DNA of 64,000 nucleotides from Paenimyroides ummariense (GTDB lineage: Bacteria; Bacteroidota; Bacteroidia; Flavobacteriales; Flavobacteriaceae): assembly GCF_900115115.1 (NCBI RefSeq), contig NZ_FOVI01000004.1:1-64000 (forward strand), read 5' to 3'. The translations under genes and the position numbers were made by a program. Under the pieces are notes generated by a model. It was not told the DNA's origin, made no database searches, and worked only from the letters and a program-made list of their open reading frames with translations. Below are positions 53,094 to 62,651 of this stretch, piece after piece. How positions within the stretch are numbered: position 1 is the first letter of the stretch; the number at the start of each line of letters is the position of its first letter.

Positions 53094-55091
53094 CTATAGG
53101 TTTGCTTTTTTATTTGTTAATTCTTGGATCTCATCCCGAAGCTTGGCTGCCTGTATAAAATCTAAATTTTTAGCAGCATTTTCCATTTCTTTACGTTTGT
53201 CTTTTATTGCTTTATCGATATCTTTTGATGATTTATAAACAACATTTTCTTCAGCAACGGTTTTTAAATTTGTTTCGGTTTGATCGTACGATTTAAATTT
53301 ATCAGCCAACGATTTTTCAATCTTTTTATTTAAAGCCTTTGGCTTTAATCCATGCTCTTTGTTAAAAGCCATTTGTTTGTTGCGTCTGTAAAGCGTTTCA
53401 TCAATAGTACGTTGCATACTATCGGTTATTTTATCCGCATACATGATGGCTTTGCCGTTGATATTACGTGCCGCTCTACCAACAGTTTGTGTTAAAGAAC
53501 GAGTACTTCGTAAAAAGCCTTCTTTATCTGCATCTAAAATAGCGACCAAGGAAACTTCAGGCAAATCAAGACCTTCACGTAAAAGGTTTACTCCAATAAG
53601 CACATCGAACAAACCTTTACGAAGATCCTGCATAATTTCAATACGTTCTAAAGTTTCCACATCAGAATGAATGTATCTACAACGAATGCCGATTTTTGTA
53701 AAGTGTTTAGCCAATTCTTCTGCCATTCTCTTCGTTAAAGTAGTAACCAAAACGCGTTCGTCAATTTCCACACGTTTGTGTATTTCTTCCACTAAATCAT
53801 CAATTTGATTCTGGCTTGGACGCACTTCAATAATAGGATCTAAAAGTCCGGTTGGACGAATAACTTGTTCCACATAAATTCCTTCTGATCTTTGTAATTC
53901 ATAATCAGCCGGAGTTGCAGATACATAAAGAACCTGATTTTGCAATAATTCAAATTCCTCGAATTTTAAAGGACGATTGTCCATGGCAGCAGGCAATCTA
54001 AAACCATATTCAACCAAATTTTCCTTACGCGAGCGGTCGCCACCATACATGGCATGCACTTGCGAAACCGTTACGTGGCTTTCATCAATAACCATTAAAT
54101 AATCTTTCGGAAAATAATCAATTAAGCAAAAGGGACGTGTTCCGGGCTCACGACCATCTAAATATCGCGAATAATTTTCGATACCCGAACAATAGCCCAA
54201 TTCGCGTATCATTTCTAAATCAAAATTGGTGCGTTCTTCTAAACGTTTTGCTTCTAAATGTTTTCCGATTGATTTAAAATAATCAACCTGTTTAACCATA
54301 TCCTGCTGAATTGCCCAAATGGCATTTTGCAAAACATCTGGCGATGTAACAAACATATTGGCAGGGTAGATGCTTAACAATTGATATTTCTCAATTACTT
54401 TAGATGTTGCCAAATCAAAAGATTCAATGGTTTCAATTTCATCACCAAAGAAATGAATGCGGAAAGGATCATCGGCATAACTCGGAAAAACTTCTACTGT
54501 ATCGCCTTTAATTCTAAAAGTTCCATGCGAAAATTCTGCTTCGGTTCTTGAATATAATGATTGAACTAATTGCTGCAGAAATTTTGTCCGAGAAATAACT
54601 TGATCTTGCTCAACAGTAACCACGTTTTTTTGAAATTCTGTAGGATTTCCGATACCATACAAACAAGATACCGATGCCACAACCAATACATCTCTTCGAC
54701 CAGAAAGTAGGGAAGATGTAGTACTTAACCGCATCTTTTCTAAATCTTCGTTAATAGAAAGATCTTTTTCAATGTATGTTCCTGTGACCGGTAGATAAGC
54801 TTCGGGTTGATAATAATCGTAATACGAAACAAAATATTCCACGGCATTGTTTGGAAAAAACTGCTTAAATTCTGAATATAATTGTGCTGCCAAGGTTTTA
54901 TTATGAGCCAGAACCAATGTAGGTTTCTGTACTTCTTGAATAACATTGGCAACTGTAAAAGTTTTACCGGAACCGGTTACACCCAACAGAGTTTGAAAAC
55001 GTTCATTGTTTTTGATACCGTTTGAAAGACTTTTTATTGCTGCAGGCTGATCGCCCATAGGTTTATATTCTGATTCTACTTTAAATTTCAT
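53094..55091 (-). CDS. uvrB: Excinuclease ABC subunit B
   Basis: 665 aa from MKFKVESEYKP. The UvrA-loaded damage-verification helicase of nucleotide excision repair; uvrA is at 5.7 kb. Walker A GVTGSGKTFT, beta-hairpin YYDYYQPEAYLP, DESHVTVSQ, GVNLLREGLDLPEV, QTVGRAARN and the C-terminal UVR motif AAKLRDEIQELTNKK. The 15-codon upstream extension is excluded because the -7 box lies inside it. uvrC is not in the window. Confidence 0.97.
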   Translation of the reverse strand: MKFKVESEYKPMGDQPAAIKSLSNGIKNNERFQTLLGVTGSGKTFTVANVIQEVQKPTLVLAHNKTLAAQLYSEFKQFFPNNAVEYFVSYYDYYQPEAYLPVTGTYIEKDLSINEDLEKMRLSTTSSLLSGRRDVLVVASVSCLYGIGNPTEFQKNVVTVEQDQVISRTKFLQQLVQSLYSRTEAEFSHGTFRIKGDTVEVFPSYADDPFRIHFFGDEIETIESFDLATSKVIEKYQLLSIYPANMFVTSPDVLQNAIWAIQQDMVKQVDYFKSIGKHLEAKRLEERTNFDLEMIRELGYCSGIENYSRYLDGREPGTRPFCLIDYFPKDYLMVIDESHVTVSQVHAMYGGDRSRKENLVEYGFRLPAAMDNRPLKFEEFELLQNQVLYVSATPADYELQRSEGIYVEQVIRPTGLLDPIIEVRPSQNQIDDLVEEIHKRVEIDERVLVTTLTKRMAEELAKHFTKIGIRCRYIHSDVETLERIEIMQDLRKGLFDVLIGVNLLREGLDLPEVSLVAILDADKEGFLRSTRSLTQTVGRAARNINGKAIMYADKITDSMQRTIDETLYRRNKQMAFNKEHGLKPKALNKKIEKSLADKFKSYDQTETNLKTVAEENVVYKSSKDIDKAIKDKRKEMENAAKNLDFIQAAKLRDEIQELTNKKANL

Positions 55092-55107
55092 TATCGTACA
55101 ATTTTTA

Positions 55108-55115
55108 CAAATATA
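55108..55115 (-). promoter_or_regulatory. -7 box of uvrB
   Basis: TATATTTG on the minus strand, 16 bp before the ATG at 55091, and the same sequence as the uvrA -7 box. Confidence 0.6.
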
Positions 55116-55118
55116 AGA

Positions 55119-55148
55119 ATAAAAAAAGAGAGGCATAAACCTCTCTTT
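55119..55148 (-). terminator. Terminator of the ompA gene
   Basis: On the minus strand AAAGAGAGG / CCTCTCTTT with a T run. It lies between ompA (stop 55171) and uvrB. Confidence 0.85.
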
Positions 55149-55170
55149 CTCTTGATATATTAAACTATTA

Positions 55171-56433
55171 TTAGTTTACTTTGAAAGTTACTCTTCTAGC
55201 AAATTTAGAAGTAGTTTTGTTTTTACCGTCGAATGAAGTATCTTCACCGTTAGCAGTTGTTTTAATTCTTGAACTAGAAATTCCAGATTGTTCTAAAATT
55301 TTAGCTACATTCTTAGCGCGTTTTTCAGACAAACGTTGGTTGTAAGATGGGTTACCAACTGAGTCAGCAAAACCATTAACTTCAACAGTAGCGTTTGGAT
55401 TAGAACGTAAGTAAGTAATTAAGAAATTAGTTGCTTCTGCGTTTTTAGGAGTTGATTTATCGAAATCAAAATAAACTGCAACATAACCTTGGTTGATTAA
55501 GTCTTGAGCTGTGTTTGAATCAGCAGAAGAGAATGTATCACCTTTTTTAGCATATCTTGAATCGAAGTAATCTTCGTAAGAATCTGGAATACCGTTTTTG
55601 TTTAAGTCAATAGAACGACCTTTAGTATCAACCATGTTTCCTGCTGGAGTATTTGGCTCTAAATCTAAATAATCAGCAACACCATCGTTATCAGAATCGA
55701 TCATTTTGTTTTCGATATCTGTTACACGGTTTTCTAAAGCTTCAACTCTGTTAGTTAAACCATCGTTAGCATACCAATCAGCATGTTGTTCGTTTTTCCC
55801 TAAGTAGAAAGATAAACCTAAAGTAGCATTGTAGAATGTACCGTTAAATCCTCTATCGTTAGCATCTATCACAGAATTACCATCGAATGTGTAGTTTTGC
55901 TTAACAGTATTAACCATTGTAAAGTCAGCATTTAAAGCAACACGGTTACCTAATTTTACTTGACCAGTTAATCCTAAAAGAACGTGACCCATTTGGTCTT
56001 TGTCATAAAGATTTGTAGCCAAGTCTTTTCCTGGTTCCATCCAAGAATAACCAGCACCCATGTGAGCTTGTAAACCAAAAGTTCTAGTCCACTCTTCAAA
56101 ATTCATGATACGACCTAAATTTGCAACCCCTTGTAAGCTTGCTCTGTAGTGCGTAGTTCTAAAGTAGTTAGAATCTTCACCACTTTTCATATAGTCATAA
56201 CCAAAATCAGCTTTAATACCGAATTTATTATTGAACATGTAACGAACACCAGCATCAGCGTGAACTAATCCGAAGAAAGTGTCACCATTATAACCTGGAG
56301 TCATAGGAGAAGAAGGTTTTGTTAAACCACCATTAATGTCAATAGACCATTTGTTGTAAGGTAATCCTTCTTGAGCGTTCATATTTGAGAAACCTAATAC
56401 TGCAGCAATTAAAGGCAAAGTTATTTTTTTCAT
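55171..56433 (-). CDS. OmpA-family porin with TSP3 linker
   Basis: 420 aa. Signal peptide (about 1-20), N-terminal eight-strand barrel (about 22-215), coiled coil (NRVEALENRVTDIENKMI), thrombospondin-type-3 Ca-binding linker (DSDNDGVADYLDLEP, DLNKNGIPDSYEDYF) and the C-terminal OmpA peptidoglycan-binding domain (about 310-420; VYFDFDKSTP, VEVNGFADSVG, LSEKRAKNVAKIL). Major outer-membrane protein by type, tethering membrane to peptidoglycan. Strong promoter with a long leader (56434-56490). Confidence 0.92.
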   Translation of the reverse strand: MKKITLPLIAAVLGFSNMNAQEGLPYNKWSIDINGGLTKPSSPMTPGYNGDTFFGLVHADAGVRYMFNNKFGIKADFGYDYMKSGEDSNYFRTTHYRASLQGVANLGRIMNFEEWTRTFGLQAHMGAGYSWMEPGKDLATNLYDKDQMGHVLLGLTGQVKLGNRVALNADFTMVNTVKQNYTFDGNSVIDANDRGFNGTFYNATLGLSFYLGKNEQHADWYANDGLTNRVEALENRVTDIENKMIDSDNDGVADYLDLEPNTPAGNMVDTKGRSIDLNKNGIPDSYEDYFDSRYAKKGDTFSSADSNTAQDLINQGYVAVYFDFDKSTPKNAEATNFLITYLRSNPNATVEVNGFADSVGNPSYNQRLSEKRAKNVAKILEQSGISSSRIKTTANGEDTSFDGKNKTTSKFARRVTFKVN

Positions 56434-56490
56434 AAAACTTTTTTTTTAAATTATTAGTAATTATAGAATATTTGAATTTATAATTTTCGG

Positions 56491-56520
56491 TAAAAATAAT
56501 ATTTTTTAACTAAAAACAAA
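56491..56520 (-). promoter_or_regulatory. Promoter of the OmpA gene
   Basis: On the minus strand: TTTG (56517-56520), 18-bp spacer, TATTTTTA (56491-56498), giving an AT-rich leader of about 50 nt. Confidence 0.5.
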
Positions 56521-56527
56521 AATTTTT

Positions 56528-56809
56528 TTAATTTTTTAACCACTTATAGTCTGAATAGAACGTTCCGAAAGGCAGGAGGGAAGCAATTAAAATTAATCCT
56601 AACTTTTTCATAGACCAATTGTATTCATATTTTAAATAAATAGCCAGTATAAAGTACAAAACAAAAAGTATGCCATGAATCATTCCAATTGGATATAATA
56701 ATTGTTGGTATAATTCGGGATTATTCGGTTTGTTATATAACATGTTGTAAAACAATGCGATGTATGATATACCTTCTAAAGCAGCTATGAATCTAAAAAA
56801 GTTTAACAT
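56528..56809 (-). CDS. DUF3817 membrane protein
   Basis: 93 aa, three TM segments. Family features: FFRFIAALEGISYIALFYNML, YPIGMIHGILFVLYFILAIYLK and a final LPFGTFYSDYKWLK. It begins 2 bp after the upstream small acidic gene, so they form an operon. Function of DUF3817 unknown. Confidence 0.8.
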   Translation of the reverse strand: MLNFFRFIAALEGISYIALFYNMLYNKPNNPELYQQLLYPIGMIHGILFVLYFILAIYLKYEYNWSMKKLGLILIASLLPFGTFYSDYKWLKN

Positions 56810-56811
56810 GA

Positions 56812-57168
56812 TTAAAATTGTTGAAATTGTTGGTTGTATTCTTTTAAGTCTGCCAGATTGTGTTTATTTTCCAAATCCAACATCAACGACATAAAATAAG
56901 TAAAACTTTCTGTAGAAGAGTTTTCGTTATTGATTTCAGAATCTTCTTCAATTGGCTCATCTGTAGGGATGTTAACCAAGAAATCATCATTCTCATCAAT
57001 ATGTTCATAAGCTAAACGTAATGCTTTAACCAGAACAGGTTTTTCCTCAAGTAAAGCAAATTCTCTAAGCTTTTTTAATTCAGGAACTATAGTTTTGGCA
57101 ACTATACCATTTGAAATTACTTCGGCTTGTAATGCCTTGATAATTTTTTGTGCGTTTGAATTTTCCAC
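56812..57168 (-). CDS. Small acidic protein of unknown function
   Basis: 118 aa. N-terminal helical part (ALQAEVISNGIVAKTIVPELKKLREFALLEEKPVLVKALRL) and an acidic middle (PTDEPIEEDSEINNENS) before a C-terminal helix. Not recognised as a domain; first of a two-gene operon with the DUF3817 protein (2-bp gap). The 157-bp gap to the divergent gene upstream has no gene. Confidence 0.6.
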   Translation of the reverse strand: MENSNAQKIIKALQAEVISNGIVAKTIVPELKKLREFALLEEKPVLVKALRLAYEHIDENDDFLVNIPTDEPIEEDSEINNENSSTESFTYFMSLMLDLENKHNLADLKEYNQQFQQF

Positions 57169-57325
57169 TTATTTATTTTTTATAAACAGCGCAAAATTAA
57201 TGATATTTGTTGAATATTAAAAATTTATCAATCTATTTTATACTGTAATTATATTGAACTATAATGTATATTATGTAAAATAGAATTAATATTATATTAA
57301 AACAGACTTATAATTCAATTTAAAT

Positions 57326-58183
57326 ATGTATGCTTTACTGTTAAGTTTAATATCCTCTCTATTTGTTGGTTTTTTTATTAAGTTTTTGAAAATCAAAGAA
57401 ATAAAAAAACTGTTTATTGTAGTTTTTATAAATTATGTTGTTGCACTAATTGTTTGTTTAATGTTGTTTAATGATGTTATAAATCAATCAACATTAAACA
57501 AATCATTATCTCCAATAGCTATATCCTTAGGAATTTTAATGCCGAGTATATTTTATTTTTTAAATAAATCATTAAATAAATCAGGACTAGCTAAAACAGA
57601 TATTTTTCAAAGATTATCGCTAATAATCCCGGTAATATTGAGTTTTTGGTTGTTTCATGAAATCTTTACGTGGTCAAAATTTGCAGCTATTGCATTAGCT
57701 TTTATAAGTATTGTACTTTTATTGTATAAAAAATCCACAAAAGATGGAAATTTCAACACCTTTTATCTTATTGCAGTCTTTATTGGATATGGTACCGTTG
57801 ATACGTTGTTTAAAATATTAGCTACAAACAAAAACATACCTTATATAGCCGCTTTATTTTTAGTATTTATTTTTTGTGCTATTGTAAGTGGATTATATCT
57901 GTTTTTAAGCAGAGGAAAAATTCATAAAAAATTTATTTTCTACGGATTGGTCTTGGGAATACTAAATTTTTCAAACATCTATTTCTACATGAAAGCCCAT
58001 AAAATATTCTCAGACAGCCCTACCCTTGTGTTCATTACAATGAATTTAGGTGTAATAATCGGAGGAAGTTTAATTGGCAAATTTTATTTTAAAGAAAAAC
58101 TGACAAAAAATGCAGTTGCAGGTATTGTTTTAGCTGTGATTAGTGTAATTTTATTGGCGTTAATTCAAATAGATATTTTATAA
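57326..58183 (+). CDS. EamA/DMT-family transporter
   Basis: 285 aa, ten TM segments in two EamA-like halves. Second half TVDTLFKILATNKN...YFYMKAHKIFSDSPTLVFITMN, GGSLIGKFYFKEKLTKNAVAGIVLAVISVILL. Inner membrane; substrate unknown (small metabolite export by family). Directly abuts the NUDIX gene (58184), so one transcript. Confidence 0.8.
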   Translation: MYALLLSLISSLFVGFFIKFLKIKEIKKLFIVVFINYVVALIVCLMLFNDVINQSTLNKSLSPIAISLGILMPSIFYFLNKSLNKSGLAKTDIFQRLSLIIPVILSFWLFHEIFTWSKFAAIALAFISIVLLLYKKSTKDGNFNTFYLIAVFIGYGTVDTLFKILATNKNIPYIAALFLVFIFCAIVSGLYLFLSRGKIHKKFIFYGLVLGILNFSNIYFYMKAHKIFSDSPTLVFITMNLGVIIGGSLIGKFYFKEKLTKNAVAGIVLAVISVILLALIQIDIL

Positions 58184-58618
58184 ATGAACTATACTCCAAA
58201 AATATTTGTAACTGTTGATGTTGTTTTGTTTAGAAAGATGAACAGCAGCTACGAAATTTTATTAATTCAGCGATTGAATGATCCCTTTAAAGAGTATTGG
58301 GCTTTACCTGGTGGTTTTGTCGATGAAAATGAAGAGTTGGAAACAGCTGCTAAACGAGAACTTTTTGAAGAAACCGATATTCAGTTATTTCAAGTGAAGC
58401 AGATAAAAGCTTATGGAAATCCAAAGAGAGATCCGCGCCATCATACAATATCTGTTGCTTTTATAGGAGAAATTGACAGTTTAGCTGAAGCAAAGGCAAA
58501 AGACGATGCCAAAGCGGTTAAGTGGTTTTCGATCGAAGAATTGCCAGCTCTAGCTTTTGATCATGCCGAAATTATTCGCGATTCAATTGAAAAACACATA
58601 ATAAAACCAGCTTATTAG
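58184..58618 (+). CDS. NUDIX hydrolase
   Basis: 144 aa. Complete Nudix box GGFVDENEELETAAKRELFEETDI (pattern GX5EX7REUXEEXGU, with the final Gly replaced by Asp). Hydrolyses a nucleoside diphosphate linked to X; family resembles ADP-ribose/NrtR-type without the DNA-binding domain. Starts 1 bp after the transporter stop. Confidence 0.88.
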   Translation: MNYTPKIFVTVDVVLFRKMNSSYEILLIQRLNDPFKEYWALPGGFVDENEELETAAKRELFEETDIQLFQVKQIKAYGNPKRDPRHHTISVAFIGEIDSLAEAKAKDDAKAVKWFSIEELPALAFDHAEIIRDSIEKHIIKPAY

Positions 58619-58628
58619 GCTGGTTTTT
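58603..58628. terminator. Terminator with the NUDIX stop codon inside
   Basis: AAAACCAGC, loop TTATTAG, GCTGGTTTT then T run; the gene's TAG (58616-58618) is in the loop. Convergent tsaC-like gene stops at 58632. Confidence 0.8.
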
Positions 58629-58631
58629 GTT

Positions 58632-59252
58632 TTAAAATATATCAATACTTCCTTTTCCTTCACGAATCACTTCAGGTTCGCTTCCGGTTAAATCAATAAT
58701 AGTTGATGCGGTGTTATCGCCATACCCACCATCAATTACCACATCGACTTTATTTTGCCATTTTTCAAAAATTAATTCCGGATCGGTTGTATATTCAATA
58801 ACTTGATCATCATCATAAATTGATGTTGAAACAATAGGATTTCCCAATTGTTTTACCAATTCTAAAGCAATGCTATTATCTGGAACACGAATTCCGACTG
58901 TTTTTTTCTTTTTAAACTCTTTAGGTAAGTTGTTGTTTCCTTCTAAAATAAAAGTGTACGGACCAGGCAATGCACGTTTTAAGATTTTAAACGACGATGT
59001 ATCTAAATTTTTTACGTATTCAGAAATATTGCTTAAATCGTTACAAACAAAAGAAAAATTTGCTTTCTCCAGCTTGATTCCTTTAATTTTTGCGATACGT
59101 TCTAAAGCTTTGGTATTCGTAATATCGCAGCCTAAACCATAAACCGTATCGGTTGGATAAATAACCAAACCACCCTCTTTTAATATTTTTACTACTTTCT
59201 GAATTTCCTTTTCATTAGGATTATCAGGATATATCTTTATAAATTTTGCCAT
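58632..59252 (-). CDS. Sua5/YciO/YrdC-family L-threonylcarbamoyladenylate synthase
   Basis: 206 aa. Makes threonylcarbamoyl-AMP for t6A tRNA modification (TsaC/Sua5) by family. ATP/substrate motifs: [32 protein letters not shown] (consensus KxR region modified to KGIKLEK), [11 protein letters not shown] and [10 protein letters not shown]. YciO members have an unclear function, so TsaC versus YciO is open; the atypical K-x-R-K block (KGIKLEK in place of KxRxxxxP) leans slightly to YciO. Confidence 0.75.
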   Translation of the reverse strand: MAKFIKIYPDNPNEKEIQKVVKILKEGGLVIYPTDTVYGLGCDITNTKALERIAKIKGIKLEKANFSFVCNDLSNISEYVKNLDTSSFKILKRALPGPYTFILEGNNNLPKEFKKKKTVGIRVPDNSIALELVKQLGNPIVSTSIYDDDQVIEYTTDPELIFEKWQNKVDVVIDGGYGDNTASTIIDLTGSEPEVIREGKGSIDIF

Positions 59253-59350
59253 TTTTTTACAGTTAGATTATTTGAAAATATGCTAATTAGCGAATGATTA
59301 GTAAAAACCTAAAGGAACTTCAAACATTGAACCTTAAACTTTAAACTAAC

Positions 59351-61687
59351 CTACCCGATTGGTTTTAGTTTTGCAAAACGCAACAGCAATTTTTTAATTC
59401 CGCCAACATCAAAATGAATTTCGGCTTTTTTGTCTGCCCCTGCTCCTTCTAAGTTAAGAATTTTTCCTTTACCAAAACGTTCGTGCATAATAATTTGTCC
59501 TTCTTTTAGCGAAGAATTTTCATTTGAGGATGAATTTGAAGATGAAATCTTACTAATATCCTTCAATCTTCTGATATCATGATTGGGTTTTGGATCTTCA
59601 TTTTCACGAATCCATTTAGGCGGAATTCCGGCAACAGGTTTTGTTTGACGTAATTTAGATTTATCAACATCGCCAAAAATATCTTCGCTTATGCTTGATT
59701 TATATCTGTAATTGGTTTCGGGAGCCGATAAAAACTCTAAATATTGAGGATCAATTTCTTGGATAAATCGAGAAGGATCGCAATCACTTAATTTTCCCCA
59801 ACGGTATCGACTTTGAGCATACGTTAGATAAGCTTTGTGTTCGGCACGCGTTAGGGCAACATAAAACAATCGACGTTCTTCTTCCAAATCGGCACGCGAA
59901 TTCACACTCATAGCACTCGGAAACAAATCTTCTTCCATACCAACCACAAAAACTGTAGGAAATTCCAATCCTTTTGCCAAGTGAATCGTCATTAAAGCCA
60001 CACGATCGTCATCGCCTTTGTCATTATCTAAATCGCTTGCCAAGGCAACATCTTCAAGGAATTCGGCTAAACTTCCACGAGCGCCATCAACTTCAATTTG
60101 TCCTTCGGTGAAATCTTTAATACCATTTAAAAGTTCTTCAATATTATCTAAACGCGTAATTCCTTCGGGTGTTCCATCTTTCTTTAATTCTTGAACCAAA
60201 CCGGTTTTTTTAATTACATAGTCGGTTAAATAATAGGCATCGTTATTTTCGTTTATTACCTGAAAATTTTTAATCATGGTAACAAAATCGCTGATTTTAC
60301 TTTTGGTGCCCGATGTTAATTTTAAATCGATTTTATCAATATGTTCCATCACCTCAAAAATACTTCTCTTGTAATGGTTGGCAGCAATATTCAACTTTTC
60401 AACAGTTGTATTACCAATTCCACGCGCCGGATAATTAATTACACGCACCAAAGCTTCTTCGTCTTTTGGGTTTACAAGCAAACGCAGGTATCCCAAAACA
60501 TCTTTAATTTCTTTGCGCTGATAAAATGATAAACCACCATAAATACGGTAAGGAATATCTTTTTTACGCAAGGCATCTTCCATAGCACGCGATTGCGCAT
60601 TGGTGCGGTACAAAATAGCAAAATCGCCATTGTTCATTTGGTGGGTCATTTTTTCTTCAAAAATGGTCGAAGCCACAAACCTACCTTCTTCTGCATCGGT
60701 TATTGATCGGTGGATTTTAATTTTCGGTCCGTCATCATTCGCAGTCCAAACAACTTTATCAAGCTTGGTTTTATTTTTATCAATAATAGTATTGGCTGCT
60801 TCTACAATATTTTTTGATGATCGATAATTTTGTTCCAAACGATATACCTTAACATCATCAAAATCTTTCTGAAAATTGAAAATATTGTTGATATTCGCTC
60901 CACGAAACGCATAAATTGACTGTGCATCGTCGCCAACCACACAAATATTCTGAAAACGATCTGCCAACGCCTTAACAATTAAATATTGCGAATTGTTGGT
61001 ATCCTGATACTCATCAACCATAATATATCTAAAACGGTCTTGATATTTCAATAAAACTTCAGGGAATCGAACAAGCAATTCGTTGGTTTTCAATAATAAA
61101 TCATCAAAATCCATAGCACCGGCTTTAAAACATCTTTCAACATACGCCTGATACAAATCGCCAACACGCGGTTTTTTTGCCATTGCATCGGCTTCCATTA
61201 ATTCCGGATTATTAAAATAGGCTTTTACGGTAATCATGTTGTTTTTGTAGTTAGATATTCTGCCCAAAACATCTTTAGGCTTGTAAATATCCTTATCTAA
61301 CTGCATTTCTTTGATAATTTGCCCGATCAAACGTTGTGAATCTTGCGAATCGTAAATGGTAAAATTTGAAGGATAACCTAATTTATCGGCTTCGGCACGA
61401 AGAATTCTTGCAAAAACGGAGTGAAAAGTTCCCATCCATAAGTTTTTAGCTTCGGCAGATCCAACAATTTTAGAGATACGTTCTTTCATTTCGCGCGCCG
61501 CCTTATTGGTAAAAGTCAACGACAAAATATTGAAAGCGTCAACGCCCAAGTGCATCAAATAAGCAATACGCAAGGTTAAAACACGTGTTTTACCAGAACC
61601 TGCACCAGCAATAATAATCATTGGTCCGTCTTTTTGTAAAACAGGTTCGCGTTGTGCATCGTTTAATTGATCGATATAATTTTGCAT
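59351..61687 (-). CDS. ATP-dependent DNA helicase, PcrA/UvrD type
   Basis: 778 aa from MQNYIDQLNDAQREPV. SF1A helicase motifs: IIAGAGSGKTRVL (I), LSLTFTNKAAREMKER (Ia), MVDEYQDTNNSQY (II), VGDDAQSIYAFRGA (III), RLEQNYRSS (IV), TIHLAKGLEFPTVFV (V) and YVALTRAEHKAYL (VI), and a C-terminal Tudor-like segment (GQIIMHERFGKGKILNLEG). It acts in excision repair, next to uvrA/B-type functions. The upstream Met is excluded by the -7 box. Confidence 0.94.
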   Translation of the reverse strand: MQNYIDQLNDAQREPVLQKDGPMIIIAGAGSGKTRVLTLRIAYLMHLGVDAFNILSLTFTNKAAREMKERISKIVGSAEAKNLWMGTFHSVFARILRAEADKLGYPSNFTIYDSQDSQRLIGQIIKEMQLDKDIYKPKDVLGRISNYKNNMITVKAYFNNPELMEADAMAKKPRVGDLYQAYVERCFKAGAMDFDDLLLKTNELLVRFPEVLLKYQDRFRYIMVDEYQDTNNSQYLIVKALADRFQNICVVGDDAQSIYAFRGANINNIFNFQKDFDDVKVYRLEQNYRSSKNIVEAANTIIDKNKTKLDKVVWTANDDGPKIKIHRSITDAEEGRFVASTIFEEKMTHQMNNGDFAILYRTNAQSRAMEDALRKKDIPYRIYGGLSFYQRKEIKDVLGYLRLLVNPKDEEALVRVINYPARGIGNTTVEKLNIAANHYKRSIFEVMEHIDKIDLKLTSGTKSKISDFVTMIKNFQVINENNDAYYLTDYVIKKTGLVQELKKDGTPEGITRLDNIEELLNGIKDFTEGQIEVDGARGSLAEFLEDVALASDLDNDKGDDDRVALMTIHLAKGLEFPTVFVVGMEEDLFPSAMSVNSRADLEEERRLFYVALTRAEHKAYLTYAQSRYRWGKLSDCDPSRFIQEIDPQYLEFLSAPETNYRYKSSISEDIFGDVDKSKLRQTKPVAGIPPKWIRENEDPKPNHDIRRLKDISKISSSNSSSNENSSLKEGQIIMHERFGKGKILNLEGAGADKKAEIHFDVGGIKKLLLRFAKLKPIG

Positions 61688-61708
61688 AGATTTATTTTCA
61701 GAAAAAAA

Positions 61709-61716
61709 CAAAGTTA
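61709..61716 (-). promoter_or_regulatory. -7 box of the helicase gene
   Basis: TAACTTTG on the minus strand, 21 bp before ATG 61687. It overlaps the alternative Met at 61711. Confidence 0.55.
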
Positions 61717-61757
61717 CTACTACTAAAAATAAGTAGCAAATAATATTATTTTAGGTT

Positions 61758-61765
61758 TATATTTG
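61758..61765 (+). promoter_or_regulatory. -7 box of the DUF7935-like gene
   Basis: TATATTTG, 19 bp before ATG 61785. Confidence 0.5.
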
Positions 61766-61784
61766 TTTTTTAAAAGTGATAAAA

Positions 61785-62345
61785 ATGTTTTCAAATTTTA
61801 CGGTTGACTGGAAAGAGTCGTTACTTATATTATTAGGTTTAGCAGTAATTGTGCTGTTGTTTTATGTTTTTAATCGAAAATCGATCGCGAAAGAAAATGA
61901 AACCCGCAAGTTGTTAAAAGAACGTATGCAGCAACCTTATAGTGAACCACAAATTCAGGAAGTTGCACGAAAATCTACTCCACAAATTGTACAAGCTTAC
62001 GAACGGTTGATTATTTTAATGGAACGTATCGATTTGCAAAAATTAGTGGTTCGTGTAGCACCAATATCGACTCTAAAACAAGATTACGCATCGTTTTTAA
62101 TTCAGAATATTGATCAGGAATACGATTTTAATATTTCGCAACAATTATATGTTTCAGAAGAAGCTTGGGCGTTAATCGCAACGGCTAAACAAACAATTAT
62201 TCAGCAAATTTTAAAAACAAGTTTAAAAGAAGAAGTTATTAATGCAGATGATTTACAAAGAAATCTTTTGCAAAATAAAGAAGTTAATTCGGTTACGGAT
62301 TTGGCAAAAAACAGATTAAAACAAGAATTTAAAAGTTTGGTTTAA
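61785..62345 (+). CDS. Membrane-anchored protein of unknown function (DUF7935-like)
   Basis: 186 aa from the ATG at 61785 (a GTG 9 bp upstream is in frame). N-terminal TM helix (about 14-31, LLILLGLAVIVLLFYVF), then a cytoplasmic helical domain (IVQAYERLIILMERIDLQKLVVRVAP, EEAWALIATAKQTIIQQIL). Known in flavobacteria as a conserved protein; the family number is from memory and tentative. Divergent from the helicase gene. Confidence 0.6.
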   Translation: MFSNFTVDWKESLLILLGLAVIVLLFYVFNRKSIAKENETRKLLKERMQQPYSEPQIQEVARKSTPQIVQAYERLIILMERIDLQKLVVRVAPISTLKQDYASFLIQNIDQEYDFNISQQLYVSEEAWALIATAKQTIIQQILKTSLKEEVINADDLQRNLLQNKEVNSVTDLAKNRLKQEFKSLV

Positions 62346-62380
62346 TTTTTGATTTATTTAAATAATTAAAAGCTAAAATT

Positions 62381-62578
62381 ATGAAGAAGCTACTAACAAT
62401 TTTGGGAATTGCCTTTTTAGCAAGTTGCGAATCATCAGATTCTTGTCACTGCGAAGTTTTTGAAAATATTGGAACGGAAGAAAAACCTCAATTAAGATAT
62501 ATCGGCAGTTTAGATGGTAATTGCGATGGCGTAACTAAAGAAGAAGAAAAAGTTTACCAAAGCGTAAGCTGTGATTAA
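62381..62578 (+). CDS. Small lipoprotein
   Basis: 65-aa lipoprotein (lipobox FLASCESS, Cys16). The mature peptide has four further cysteines (SCHCEVFE, GNCDG, SVSCD), suggesting disulfides or metal binding. It follows the membrane protein gene by 35 bp and has its own terminator. Function unknown. Confidence 0.65.
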   Translation: MKKLLTILGIAFLASCESSDSCHCEVFENIGTEEKPQLRYIGSLDGNCDGVTKEEEKVYQSVSCD

Positions 62579-62603
62579 AGATGTTCGGTTGAACATCTTT
62601 TTT
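62577..62603 (+). terminator. Terminator after the small lipoprotein gene
   Basis: AAAGATGTTC, loop GGTT, GAACATCTTT followed by T residues; starts at the stop codon. Confidence 0.85.
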
Positions 62604-62651
62604 AATTTCCCTTATTTTTCATATATTCGCTAAACCTAAAAGTAAAGATAT

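Noticed and set aside
58632-59252. Definite assignment as tsaC
   Set aside because: The K-x-R block is atypical and YciO paralogues exist, so no gene symbol is given.
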